Shown in pieces: positions 25,880 to 34,967 of a stretch of DNA of 64,000 bases (the stretch's first letter is position 1; the number at the start of each line of letters is the position of its first letter). A model generated the notes under the pieces. It worked only from the letters and a program-made list of their open reading frames with translations, was not told the DNA's origin and did no database searches. The stretch spans positions 78,096 to 142,095 of the forward strand of contig JADFLR010000011.1 in the NCBI GenBank assembly GCA_022564295.1, given 5' to 3'. A program made the position numbers and the translations under genes. This DNA is from Bacteroidota bacterium. GTDB taxonomy: Bacteria > Bacteroidota > Ignavibacteria > Ignavibacteriales > Ignavibacteriaceae.

Positions 25880-28800
25880 ATGAAAATCAGTTTAAGAATT
25901 ATACTCATAAATTTTGTGGTGGTTGTACTGGTAATGGGCGTTACAGCAATTGCTTTCTATTCTATAATGTACAAAACGCTTACTTCTCAAAAATCGAAAG
26001 GACTGATTACTTCTGCAAATAATTTTGCCTACGCTTACCACAAAACGCTTCTTAATTCCGAAGATGAATTTATAGGGCTGACCTCCGAAAATATTGATAA
26101 TATTTTCAGGTATAGAAACCTAAGAACAAACAATCTGGATTTCGTTCTTGAAGCTCAACGGAATGGCAAAAAAAGAATTATTAGAAAATCATATACTTCC
26201 GATGTAAACATTCCTAAAAAACCTTTTACGCTGGATAGGTTTTTAGAACATAATCCTTATGCGATCATCTCAGAAGCAAAAGATTCTGAAAGAGTAATTT
26301 ATTATGGTTTAATTTTAGATGAAGAACTGCTAAATGAGTTGGCCGGAAAAATCAGTGCCGATGTTGCTGTTATCTGGAACGATATTCCCGCATACTTTTC
26401 GAACTCTGCAGTAAATAAAAATCACATTTATATTCTTGCTCAAGCAGGTAAGTATTTAAATGGGAAAAAGAATTTTGAAATTTACACACAGGGCATAGAA
26501 TCGAACGATATACTTGCAACACTATACAAACCAGCTACCGATCATCAGCATAACAAAGAAATCTCCTTTCTGATGTTTACACAAATGGGCGAAGCTGCCG
26601 AGTTGCGTTCAACTCTGAGAGATCTTTTTATAACAATTGGAATAACAGGAATTGCACTCTCGCTGATACTCACGTTTCTTTTTACAGGAAAACTGAGAAA
26701 GCAAATAATAGATTTAAGCAATGCCACAGAAAAAACTAAATTAGGAGATTTTCAAAACAAAATCACCATACGCAGTAAGGATGAAATAGGAAAACTGGGG
26801 CAGGCATTTAATTTAATGTTAGACGAACTTGCTAAAAATCAAAAAGCAAAAAAAGAGTATTCAGAATTTATAACGTTAATTAATCAAAACCCGTCACTGA
26901 ATGAGATATCTGAAGCAGCGCTTAATAAAATAATAAGCACATGTGGATTTGTTGTTGGTGCTCTCTATTCTGTTGAAGATGATGAACTGCGGCTATTGAG
27001 TGCATATGGATTTGAAAAAGCAAAAAGCGTTAAAAAAGAAAATTTTGGTTTCTCCGATCGTGTTGTTCAAAGCAAAGAGATTGTTGAAATTGTTTCGGAA
27101 GATGAGCTGCCGGTTGTTTCCGTTGGACTTGTGAATTTTAAGTTGAAGTACCTTTTATTAGTGCCGGTAATCTATAACAACAAAGTAATTTCGGTGCTCG
27201 AGCTTGGTTCGGTAAACAAACCCACTGAAGAAGCAAGAGAGTACCTGGAGAAGATAAAAGATCAGCTTGCTATTGGTCTTACTAATGCAAAAGCATTGGT
27301 GCAGCTTGAGGATTTCGTTGGAGAGCTTAAAAAACTTAATGATGATTATTACAAACAAAATGTGAAAATTAAAAAACAGAACGATTCCCTGGTTAAACTT
27401 CATCAGGAATTAAAAGAGCAGGCAGGAGAACTCGAAATTCAGAAACAGAAAGCTGTTGAATCCACCAAGTTAAAATCTCAGTTTCTTGCAAGTATGTCGC
27501 ACGAACTCCGCACACCGATGAATTCAATATTAGGGCTTACAGAACTGATTATAGAAAAAGCAGATTTAAATGAGAAAAATCAGGAACGGCTGGGCGTGGT
27601 GCTTAACAGCGGACGAAGATTAATGACATTAATAAATGATATCCTCGATCTCTCTAAAATTGAAGCGGGAAAAATGGAAATCAGAACAGAAGAAGTGCTG
27701 CTTGAAGAACTGATTGGTGAAGTATCAAATTCCATTTCCCCGTTGGTTATGAATAAAGGGATTGAATTTAATATTGAACGTGAGATTAACACAAGAATTG
27801 TAATTCACACAGATAGGGGAAGGCTTGTTCAGGTTTTAATTAACTTATTAGGCAATGCAACTAAGTTTACAGAGAAAGGCGAGGTAAAATTAAAAATTTC
27901 AAGTTCGGATGAGAGGCTTGTATTTGATGTAATCGATACCGGTATCGGAATTTCAGAAGAAGATCAGAAAGTTGTGTTTGAAGAGTTCCGGCAGGCGGAT
28001 GGATCATCCTCCAGAAAATATGGAGGAACGGGTCTTGGATTATCTATATGCAAAAAGATTGCTGATCTGCTCGGCGGCAATCTTTCTTTAATAAGCAAGA
28101 TGGGATACGGTTCAACTTTTACTTTTAAGATCCCGCTTAAATATGTTTCATCAAATAAAAAAGAAATATCAGATCATATTGATGTTTCTACTCTTATTAA
28201 AAACAGAAGGCATCCCATTCTTATAATTGATGATAACAAGGAAGTTCGTTATACCATCGGGCAGTATCTTACATCCAGGGGTTATGAAGTTATTTTTGCC
28301 GAGGATGGTGACAAGGGAATTCAAATGGCAATTGATAAACAACCCTTTGCAATTACTTTGGATATAATGATGCCTAAAAAAGATGGATGGAGCGTTTTAA
28401 AAGAGCTTAAAGAAAATGAAGTGACAAAAGATATTCCTGTAATAGTTATTTCAATTAATGGTGATAAGCAAATTGGTTATGGTGTAAGTGCATTTGAGTA
28501 TTTCATTAAGCCTATCTCTGCAGATAAATTATTATCTGTAATTTCACGCCTGGAAAGTTTAGCAAAGAAAAGGATACAGAAAATTGTACTTGTTGATGAT
28601 GATGAATTTGAGTTTGAAAAATTTAAAAGTGAGTTTAAGGATGAGCAAATCTCGATTGAGTATATAAAAGACAGTGAGTTTGCTTTTAACAAAATTGCAG
28701 AGGTTCAGCCGGATCTTATAATACTTGATTTAATGATGCCTAAAGTTGACGGGATAACACTATCTTACAAATTAAAATCGGATATAAGAACCAAACATAT

Positions 28801-29419
28801 TCCAATATTAATCAGTACTGCAAAAGATTTAAGTGAAGATGAACGAAAATCTCTAAACAATATTGTTGAAGATATTGCGGTTAAATCAAAGGGGCATCCG
28901 CTTGATGTATTAAAAGTTGTGCGAGATAGGATTGAACTGCACGAACAAAGACCGAAAGTAATTTCCGCCGGCGATAATGAACAGGAAATTAATAGCACAG
29001 AAGAATCTATCGAAATAGAAGAGACAAAAGAATATATGGGAGAAGTACTTATTGTTGATGATGATCCCGATACATTATTTACCATTGATGAAATGGTGAA
29101 AGATTGTAATTGTAAAACTATTCTTGCAAAGAATGGAATCGAGTGTATGGAAGTTTTAAAACACTCAACTCCCGATTTAATTCTGCTTGATATTATGATG
29201 CCCGAAATGGATGGGTTTGAAACCATTAAAAGCATTCGGAAGGATGAAAAAGTAAAAGACATTCCGGTATTTGCGGTTACTGCAAGAGCGATGGCAAATG
29301 ATAAAGATATTATCTTAAAACATGGATTTAACGATTACATACCCAAACCGGTCAAATCGACAATAATTACATTTAAGATTAATCAAGTATTCAAAAAAAA
29401 TAGGTGCGTGAGCCAATGA
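25880..29419 (+). CDS. Membrane hybrid histidine kinase with three receivers
   Basis: An 1179-residue kinase. A membrane helix at about 7-29, a periplasmic sensor region to about 248, a second helix at about 250-270 and a HAMP linker to about 325 are followed by a GAF domain (about 345-480), a coiled coil, HisKA with His541 in ASMSHELRTPMNSI, and the ATPase domain with N, G1 (DVIDTGIGIS) and G2 (GGTGLGLSI) boxes. Three receivers follow at about 778-890, 900-1015 and 1054-1172, each with an Asp in an LD(I/L)MMP motif. Such proteins run internal phosphorelays. It overlaps the next gene by ATGA. The ligand of the periplasmic domain is unknown. Confidence 0.93.
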   Translation: MKISLRIILINFVVVVLVMGVTAIAFYSIMYKTLTSQKSKGLITSANNFAYAYHKTLLNSEDEFIGLTSENIDNIFRYRNLRTNNLDFVLEAQRNGKKRIIRKSYTSDVNIPKKPFTLDRFLEHNPYAIISEAKDSERVIYYGLILDEELLNELAGKISADVAVIWNDIPAYFSNSAVNKNHIYILAQAGKYLNGKKNFEIYTQGIESNDILATLYKPATDHQHNKEISFLMFTQMGEAAELRSTLRDLFITIGITGIALSLILTFLFTGKLRKQIIDLSNATEKTKLGDFQNKITIRSKDEIGKLGQAFNLMLDELAKNQKAKKEYSEFITLINQNPSLNEISEAALNKIISTCGFVVGALYSVEDDELRLLSAYGFEKAKSVKKENFGFSDRVVQSKEIVEIVSEDELPVVSVGLVNFKLKYLLLVPVIYNNKVISVLELGSVNKPTEEAREYLEKIKDQLAIGLTNAKALVQLEDFVGELKKLNDDYYKQNVKIKKQNDSLVKLHQELKEQAGELEIQKQKAVESTKLKSQFLASMSHELRTPMNSILGLTELIIEKADLNEKNQERLGVVLNSGRRLMTLINDILDLSKIEAGKMEIRTEEVLLEELIGEVSNSISPLVMNKGIEFNIEREINTRIVIHTDRGRLVQVLINLLGNATKFTEKGEVKLKISSSDERLVFDVIDTGIGISEEDQKVVFEEFRQADGSSSRKYGGTGLGLSICKKIADLLGGNLSLISKMGYGSTFTFKIPLKYVSSNKKEISDHIDVSTLIKNRRHPILIIDDNKEVRYTIGQYLTSRGYEVIFAEDGDKGIQMAIDKQPFAITLDIMMPKKDGWSVLKELKENEVTKDIPVIVISINGDKQIGYGVSAFEYFIKPISADKLLSVISRLESLAKKRIQKIVLVDDDEFEFEKFKSEFKDEQISIEYIKDSEFAFNKIAEVQPDLIILDLMMPKVDGITLSYKLKSDIRTKHIPILISTAKDLSEDERKSLNNIVEDIAVKSKGHPLDVLKVVRDRIELHEQRPKVISAGDNEQEINSTEESIEIEETKEYMGEVLIVDDDPDTLFTIDEMVKDCNCKTILAKNGIECMEVLKHSTPDLILLDIMMPEMDGFETIKSIRKDEKVKDIPVFAVTARAMANDKDIILKHGFNDYIPKPVKSTIITFKINQVFKKNRCVSQ

Positions 29420-30087
29420 AAAGAATTCTTGTAATTGATGATTTACCTGAAAATGTGTTTATGCTGCAGGAACGGCTTGAACACGAAGGTTATGAAGCGT
29501 TAACTGCTTACGATGGTAAAAGCGGAATAGAAAAAGCCATAACTGAAATACCGGATCTTATTCTGCTGGATGTGATGATGCCCGATATCAATGGGTTTGA
29601 AGTTTGTAAAACACTTGTTAACGATAGCAGAACATCTGCTATTCCCATTATTCTTGTTACTGCCAAAACCGGTGCTGAAGATACAAAAGAAGGGCTTGAT
29701 GCCGGGGCATATGATTACATTAAAAAACCATTCAATAAAGTTGAACTGCTTGCGAGAGTTAAATCTGCACTTAAACTTTCCGAAGCAAACAAACTATTGG
29801 TAGAAGTAGAAAAGCGGAACACATTTTTTGCAACAGTCGTTACTGCCAATCATAAAATAAAGCAGCCGCTTACTCTCTTAAGCTTATCTTCAGCAGCTAT
29901 AAAAAGAGAGTTGAAAAAAGATGAAATCTCAAAAGACACCTTGCTGGGTAAACTCAAATATATCGATATAGCAGTAAAAGAAATTACTGATGTTCTTGAC
30001 CAATTGAACGCAATTAAAGAACCGGTTTTATCCGATTATACAAAAAATATAAAGATGATTAAAGTTGAAGCAGACGATGCGGGCTAA
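29416..30087 (+). CDS. Receiver fused to a DHp-like helical domain without ATPase
   Basis: A 223-residue protein. A normal receiver covers residues 1-120 (ILVIDDLPENVFML; LILLDVMMPDING; VTAKTG; IKKPFNK). Residues about 130-205 form a helical pair starting NTFFATVVTANHKIKQPLTLLSLSS, which looks like the H-box of a HisKA dimerisation domain with His146 followed by K-x-x-PL. No N, G1 or G2 boxes follow, so it cannot bind ATP as a kinase. It may act as a phosphotransfer protein in the manner of Spo0B or Hpt domains. I use ATG 29416, which overlaps the kinase stop as ATGA, rather than GTG 29404. Confidence 0.8.
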   Translation: MKRILVIDDLPENVFMLQERLEHEGYEALTAYDGKSGIEKAITEIPDLILLDVMMPDINGFEVCKTLVNDSRTSAIPIILVTAKTGAEDTKEGLDAGAYDYIKKPFNKVELLARVKSALKLSEANKLLVEVEKRNTFFATVVTANHKIKQPLTLLSLSSAAIKRELKKDEISKDTLLGKLKYIDIAVKEITDVLDQLNAIKEPVLSDYTKNIKMIKVEADDAG

Positions 30088-32072
30088 ATAACGCTTTGAA
30101 TAGTTTCTAACATTGTTTCGAAAACATATGGCTTTTGTACCCAGCTTTTAATTTTATACTTGTCCATTATTTCATCAGCATCAAAATCGGTAGTTCCCGA
30201 AGAAAGTATCACCGGTATATCGAAATTTAATTTCCTTATCTTCTCAATTGTTTCTAATCCATTCATCTCCGGCATATTATAATCTATTATTAAAAGGTCA
30301 ACCTTTATTTCTTCAGTTAAAACTCTTAATGCTTCTTTGCCCGAAGAAACTTTGATTACATTATAATCATTTGATTCAAGTAGTTCTGCCAATAAGTCAC
30401 TCAGCATTTCTTCGTCGTCTGCAAGAAGAATTATTTTATCGGGCGATGATGGTTTCTTTTCTTTTTGCGGTTCGAAAGCCGGAATGTAAACATCAAACCG
30501 AGTACCAGCACCAACCTTGCTTGTAACCTCAAGCATACCTTTATGTGCTTTAATTATTCCGTACGAAACATACAGCCCCAGCCCGGAAACCGTCTCTTTG
30601 TCTTTCGTTGAAAAATAAGGATCGAAAATTTTCTGTAAATCTTTTTCTTCAATTCCAGAACCGTCATCCTTAATAGTAAAAAGAACATAATTACCCTTAT
30701 TAAGCCAAGGATGATTTATGATGTCCTTTTTTTTGATGGAAATATTTTTTGCCGAAAGTGTTATTGTTCCCTTCCCTTCTATTGCCTCTTTTGCATTTAT
30801 GCAAAGGTTTAACAATACCTGGTAAACTTCTGTGCTGTTGCCTAAAATATCGTGCAGGTTTTCATCGACGTGTTCAATATATTTAATAGTGCCGGGGAAT
30901 GTTTGTGTAACAACTTTTGAAATTTCATTTATTAAGAGGTTTGGCTTAACAAGTTCTTTCCTCTTCGGAGTTGATTTACCATACGATAGCAATCCTTTTG
31001 TAAGGTCACTTGCCCGTCTAGAACAACTTTCAATGTTATCTATTAACTTCTTTGTTTCATCAGTGTCAGGTACTCTTTTTCTTAATAAATTTAAACTGCC
31101 GAAAATGCTGGAAAGAAGATTGCCGAAATCGTGAGCCATTCCGCTGGAAAGCTTACCGATTGTTTCAAGTTTTTGCGCCTGTAACAAACGGCTTTCAAGT
31201 GCAGTATTCAATTCTCTTGTTCTAAGATTGCTTATTGCAAAAGATAAAAGCGCTGACAGTTGCTCAACAATATTTATTTCAAAAGCAGAGTATGTACCTT
31301 TACTTTTTCCAACCATAATAGTTGCTAAAAGCCGGTCTTCAAAAAAACATGGAGAAATTATTAATGATTCGCAGTTAAGAATATCTGTTAGGTTAAAACC
31401 GATATTGTTAGGATGATTTAATGCCAGCAACGATTTTTTATTTAACAGCAACCATTTGTTAATGAATGAAAAATCAGGATGTATGGCTTTCTCCGCTTCT
31501 TTTTCATCCTTAATAAATTTATTAGTGTTGTGAAATTGAAATTCATATTTTCCACTGTCATCCTGATAAACGATCAGTCCGAAACTGCTTTTGCTTATTT
31601 CCACACTTTTTGAAATTATCTGCTCAGAAATGTGTTCAAGCGAATTTTCTTTAACTAGAAGTACAAGAAGTTTCTCAAGTTCGTTTAAAAATGCAATGTT
31701 TCGCTCAACTAACTTCAAATCATTATTTACTCCGGAGTCACTTTGTCTTAACTGAACTAGCTCAATGAAATATCCATTTAACGATTCTTTTTTCGTCTTC
31801 TTAAAAATAGGTGTGATAACAACATTGCTGTTTGAATCATTAAGCGGATGAACAAACGACTTTTTAGACTTAATGTTAGAAAGAATTTTTGTTTCCGAAA
31901 TAGAAAACAGATTGGTTATACTTATGCCCTTTATTCTGCCGGCGCGAAAGTTTTTCTTAAAGCTATGATTATACCAGGCGATTTTCAGGTCGTTTTTTGC
32001 AAATGCAACAGCCGCATTCTGAAGAGCTAAAAACTCCTCGGCGGCGTACTTAGAAAGTATATCATTGGACAT
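30084..32072 (-). CDS. Cytoplasmic hybrid histidine kinase
   Basis: A 662-residue protein without membrane helices. A PAS-like N-domain (about 15-110) and a GAF domain (about 130-285) lead to a HisKA domain with His314 in SSGMAHDFGNLLSS, an NtrB-like H-box. The ATPase domain (NLCINAKEAIEGKG; IKDDGSGIEEKDLQKIFDPYFSTK; GLGLYVSYGI) and a C-terminal receiver (about 545-660, LLIIDYNMPEMNG) follow. Its start overlaps the stop of the NtrC-type regulator gene by one base, so the regulator gene comes first in the pair. It is convergent with the pilus-linked sensor block, overlapping its end by 4 nt. Confidence 0.92.
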   Translation of the reverse strand: MSNDILSKYAAEEFLALQNAAVAFAKNDLKIAWYNHSFKKNFRAGRIKGISITNLFSISETKILSNIKSKKSFVHPLNDSNSNVVITPIFKKTKKESLNGYFIELVQLRQSDSGVNNDLKLVERNIAFLNELEKLLVLLVKENSLEHISEQIISKSVEISKSSFGLIVYQDDSGKYEFQFHNTNKFIKDEKEAEKAIHPDFSFINKWLLLNKKSLLALNHPNNIGFNLTDILNCESLIISPCFFEDRLLATIMVGKSKGTYSAFEINIVEQLSALLSFAISNLRTRELNTALESRLLQAQKLETIGKLSSGMAHDFGNLLSSIFGSLNLLRKRVPDTDETKKLIDNIESCSRRASDLTKGLLSYGKSTPKRKELVKPNLLINEISKVVTQTFPGTIKYIEHVDENLHDILGNSTEVYQVLLNLCINAKEAIEGKGTITLSAKNISIKKKDIINHPWLNKGNYVLFTIKDDGSGIEEKDLQKIFDPYFSTKDKETVSGLGLYVSYGIIKAHKGMLEVTSKVGAGTRFDVYIPAFEPQKEKKPSSPDKIILLADDEEMLSDLLAELLESNDYNVIKVSSGKEALRVLTEEIKVDLLIIDYNMPEMNGLETIEKIRKLNFDIPVILSSGTTDFDADEIMDKYKIKSWVQKPYVFETMLETIQSVI

Positions 32073-33457
32073 TAAAAGCTGACGGGTCTTAATTCATACT
32101 TCTTAATTTTAGTGTAAAGAGTTTTGGGGCTTATTCCAAGCTGGGTAGCTGTTCTTGTTCTATCCCAATGATTTTTGTTCAACACTTTTTGAATATGCCA
32201 TCTTTCCAAATCGTCCATACTTAAAATTTCTTCAATATCATCGTTGTCTCCGATTGCCTGATTGTATGTGTCTTTCTGGTAAACATGGGGAAGGTTTAGA
32301 TCATCCGGGACAATATATTCACCTTCTGAAAAAATTATTGCGCGTTCTATTATATGGTCAAGTTCGCGAATGTTTCCGTTGAACGAATAATTGAGCAATA
32401 ATTCTTCCGTTTCGGGGGATAACCTTTTCAGAGTTCTGACCGGGGATTTCTTTTTAAGAAAATAATTTGCCAGCAGAAGGATATCTTCTCTTCTTTCTCT
32501 TAAAGGTGGTATTATTAAAGTAATTACGTTTAGCCGAAAGAGCAAATCTTTTCTGAAAGTTTTCTTTTCTGATTCTTCTAACAAATTTTTGTTTGTTGCG
32601 CCAATCACTCTAACATTTGAAGTTAAAGTTGTTATACCGCCAATTCTTCTATACTCTCCGTTTTCCAAAAAGCGTAAAAGTTTTGGTTGAAGGGCTAAAC
32701 TCAATTCGCCAATTTCGTCAAGGAAAAGAGAACCACCATGAGCAATTTCAACCAATCCCTGTTTAGTACTTTTTGCGTCGGTAAATGCACCTTTCTCATG
32801 ACCAAACAACTCACTTTCAATCAGTTGATCGGGCAGCGAGGCACAGTTAATTACCACAAATGGTTCTTCGACTCTTGCAGAATGTTTGTGGATGAATTCT
32901 GCCATAAGTTCCTTACCGGTTCCTGTTTCACCTTCAATCAAAATATTTGAATCGGCCATTGCAGCTTTGTCTGCCAGGTTTAATACGCGTTTTAATAAAG
33001 GGCTTTCTCCTATAATAGAATCAGATCCTTTTTTATGTATTTCTTTAGTAAGAAGTTCTGTTTTTACAAGAAGGCTTTTATGCTCTAAAGTTCTCTTCAG
33101 CGTTAATAAAAGATTATCGAATTCATAAGGTTTGGTAATAAAATCGTAAGCGCCGGCTTTAATGCATTCAATTGCTTTTCGCATTTCTCCTTGTGCCGAA
33201 AGTATAATAACCTGAATTGTAGAATTATATTCGGAAACAAATTTTAAAACTTCTTCCCCCTGCACTTCCTTCATATTAAGATCAAGAAGAAGAACATCAA
33301 AAATATCAGTTTTTACTTTTTCAATTGCATACTTACCATCATATACAGTATCAACCGCAAAACCTTCTTCAAGCAGTTGTTCTTTTAGTAAGTAACACAG
33401 GGTTTCGTCGTCATCACAAATTAAAACTTTTGTGTTTTTATTTATTGCTCCCGGCAT
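32072..33457 (-). CDS. NtrC-type sigma-54-dependent response regulator
   Basis: A 461-residue activator. The receiver spans residues 8-125 (Asp in DVLLLDLNMKEVQG). The AAA+ domain (about 145-380) has Walker A GETGTGKELMAEFIH, the sigma-54 contact loop as GAFTDA (the fifth residue is Asp instead of the commoner Gly), and Walker B GGSLFLDEIGEL. A Fis-type helix-turn-helix ends the protein (WHIQKVLNKNHWDRTRTATQLGISPKTLYTKIKKY). It should need RpoN to open promoters. The paired kinase gene follows. By analogy with PilS-PilR, the pilin-like genes are a candidate target, but no clear site was found there. Confidence 0.94.
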   Translation of the reverse strand: MPGAINKNTKVLICDDDETLCYLLKEQLLEEGFAVDTVYDGKYAIEKVKTDIFDVLLLDLNMKEVQGEEVLKFVSEYNSTIQVIILSAQGEMRKAIECIKAGAYDFITKPYEFDNLLLTLKRTLEHKSLLVKTELLTKEIHKKGSDSIIGESPLLKRVLNLADKAAMADSNILIEGETGTGKELMAEFIHKHSARVEEPFVVINCASLPDQLIESELFGHEKGAFTDAKSTKQGLVEIAHGGSLFLDEIGELSLALQPKLLRFLENGEYRRIGGITTLTSNVRVIGATNKNLLEESEKKTFRKDLLFRLNVITLIIPPLRERREDILLLANYFLKKKSPVRTLKRLSPETEELLLNYSFNGNIRELDHIIERAIIFSEGEYIVPDDLNLPHVYQKDTYNQAIGDNDDIEEILSMDDLERWHIQKVLNKNHWDRTRTATQLGISPKTLYTKIKKYELRPVSF

Positions 33458-33484
33458 AATGTTTATTCCTTAAGTTGCTTAAAT

Positions 33485-33515
33485 TTGTATTAATTTTGCA
33501 ATATTCATATATTTG
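33485..33515 (+). promoter_or_regulatory. Bacteroidota-type promoter of tRNA-Lys
   Basis: TTTG at 33485-33488, then 19 nt, then TATATTTG at 33508-33515 matches the TTTG-N19-21-TAnnTTTG promoter used by the principal sigma factor of Bacteroidota. Transcription would begin a few bases later, leaving about 10 nt before the mature tRNA at 33532. The match is by eye and untested. Confidence 0.5.
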
Positions 33516-33531
33516 CGTTCTTAATTTTTAA

Positions 33532-33603
33532 GGGCGCGTAGCTCAGTGGTAGAGCATCTGCCTTTTAAGCAGAGGGTCGGTGGTTCGAGACCACCCGCGC
33601 TCA
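33532..33603 (+). tRNA. tRNA-Lys (anticodon TTT)
   Basis: A 72-nt cloverleaf: acceptor stem GGGCGCG (33532-33538) pairs with CGCGCTC (33596-33602) with one G-U pair and discriminator A at 33603. The D stem is GCTC/GAGC; the anticodon stem TCTGC/GCAGA holds loop CTTTTAA with anticodon TTT at 33564-33566; the T stem is GGTGG/CCACC with loop TTCGAGA. The 3' CCA is not encoded and would be added after transcription. Confidence 0.97.
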
Positions 33604-33843
33604 CTTAGATTACAAATATAAGTAATTTTTACCGCTTTCGGAAACAAAAATTAAATATTTTTTAAATTTTTAATCTCTATTCCTACCCTTGAGATTTAAC
33701 TATTTATTGCAGAACCAAATAGTTAGGGCATTCATTTAAACCGTCTTGGCAACACTAAAGGATTTTGTAGAAAGTCTTTATTCCGTATTTTATCGACGTA
33801 CATTAATAAAACTTCTTTTTTTAATTCAACAAGATTTTATGTT

Positions 33844-34152
33844 GTGGGCGAAATAGTTTTTTGGACGATAATAAGAACCGCAATAACTATTGCAGCGGTT
33901 TGGATTTTAAAATCTCATATTGATGACCAACTGTGGTACATTATTACAATAGCTGCAGCTTACCTTATAATAATTCATCCGACAGTTATAGGATTAAAAA
34001 AGTTTGATGTTAAAAGTAAAAATATTCTCGATTCAACTATTTGCTCAAGCTGTGTACACTTCGATCCTTCTGCAATCCTTTGTATGAAACACGATAAGCA
34101 TCCGACCGAAGATTATATTCCCTGCGACGGAATTCATTGGGAACCGAAATGA
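33844..34152 (+). CDS. Small membrane protein with cysteine-rich tail
   Basis: A 102-residue protein starting with GTG. Two membrane helices (about 3-21 and 30-50) are followed by a tail with STICSSCVHFDPSAILCMKHDKHPTEDYIPCDGIHWEPK. The C-x-x-C, C and C spacing with nearby His suggests a small metal-binding or redox site on the cytoplasmic side. I do not recognise the family. Its stop overlaps the start of the BtpA-family gene (ATGA), so the two are translated together and likely work together. Confidence 0.7.
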   Translation: MGEIVFWTIIRTAITIAAVWILKSHIDDQLWYIITIAAAYLIIIHPTVIGLKKFDVKSKNILDSTICSSCVHFDPSAILCMKHDKHPTEDYIPCDGIHWEPK

Positions 34153-34952
34153 AAAACGGAAAATTACTCGGGGTTCATAAACCTGTAATTGGGATGATAC
34201 ACGTTGATGCTCTTCCCGGAACACCGAAATACAAAGGCGATGTAGAGAACATTATCAATAGAGCCGTGAAAGAAGCAATGACTTATAAGAATTCCGGTAT
34301 AGATGCAATTGCAATTGAGAATATGCATGACTTACCATATTTAAAAATAAATGTCGGCCCCGAAATAATTTCCTTAATGAGCATAATCGGACGAGAAGTT
34401 AAAAAGACATCTCAGCTTCAATGCGGAATTCAAATTCTTGCCGGTGCAAATAAAGAAGCGCTGGCTGCCGCCCATTCAGCCGGGATGGATTTCATTCGTT
34501 CTGAAGGATTTGTCTTTGCACATATTGCAGATGAAGGAGTAATGGAATCAGATGCAGGTGAACTGCTGCGTTACAGAAAGCAGATTGGTGCTGAAGATAT
34601 TTTGATATTTACAGATATAAAAAAGAAACACAGCTCGCATTCAGTCACATCGGATATTGATGTTGTTGAAACAGCAAAAGCTGCGGAGTTTTTCTTAAGC
34701 GATGGTGTGATACTTACTGGTACCTCCACGGGGCAGGAAACAGATATTGATGAATTAAAAAAAGTCGGAAATGTAGTAAACATTCCAGTACTTATTGGTT
34801 CCGGTTTAACAGCAGATAATATTGAGAACTATTTTTCGGCAGCAGATGCATTTATAATCGGCTCGTATTTTAAACAAGGCGGGTATTGGCAAAATGAAGT
34901 TGACGCAGATAGAGTTGAAGCATTGATGAATAAAATCAATAAATTGAGATGA
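34149..34952 (+). CDS. BtpA/SgcQ-family protein
   Basis: A 267-residue TIM-barrel-like protein with the family start PVIGMIHVDALPGTPKYKGD, IDAIAIENMHDLPY, AGMDFIRSEGFVFAHIADEG and SDGVILTGTSTGQ. BtpA is known from cyanobacteria, where it stabilises photosystem I, but relatives are widespread in non-phototrophs and their reaction is not settled. There are no photosystem genes here. I start at ATG 34149, which overlaps the previous stop, in preference to TTG 34137. The tight coupling to the small membrane protein hints at a membrane-linked role. Confidence 0.85.
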   Translation: MKNGKLLGVHKPVIGMIHVDALPGTPKYKGDVENIINRAVKEAMTYKNSGIDAIAIENMHDLPYLKINVGPEIISLMSIIGREVKKTSQLQCGIQILAGANKEALAAAHSAGMDFIRSEGFVFAHIADEGVMESDAGELLRYRKQIGAEDILIFTDIKKKHSSHSVTSDIDVVETAKAAEFFLSDGVILTGTSTGQETDIDELKKVGNVVNIPVLIGSGLTADNIENYFSAADAFIIGSYFKQGGYWQNEVDADRVEALMNKINKLR

Positions 34953-34967
34953 ATAAATATATTGCGA

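Noticed and set aside
28765..29262. Long minus-strand frame of 165 codons inside the hybrid kinase gene
   Set aside because: Serine- and isoleucine-rich shadow of two receiver domains whose coding strand is certain.
33698..33724. Inverted repeat AACTATTT/AAATAGTT after tRNA-Lys
   Set aside because: Eight AT-rich pairs with an 11-nt loop and no T run; too weak to call as a terminator or operator.
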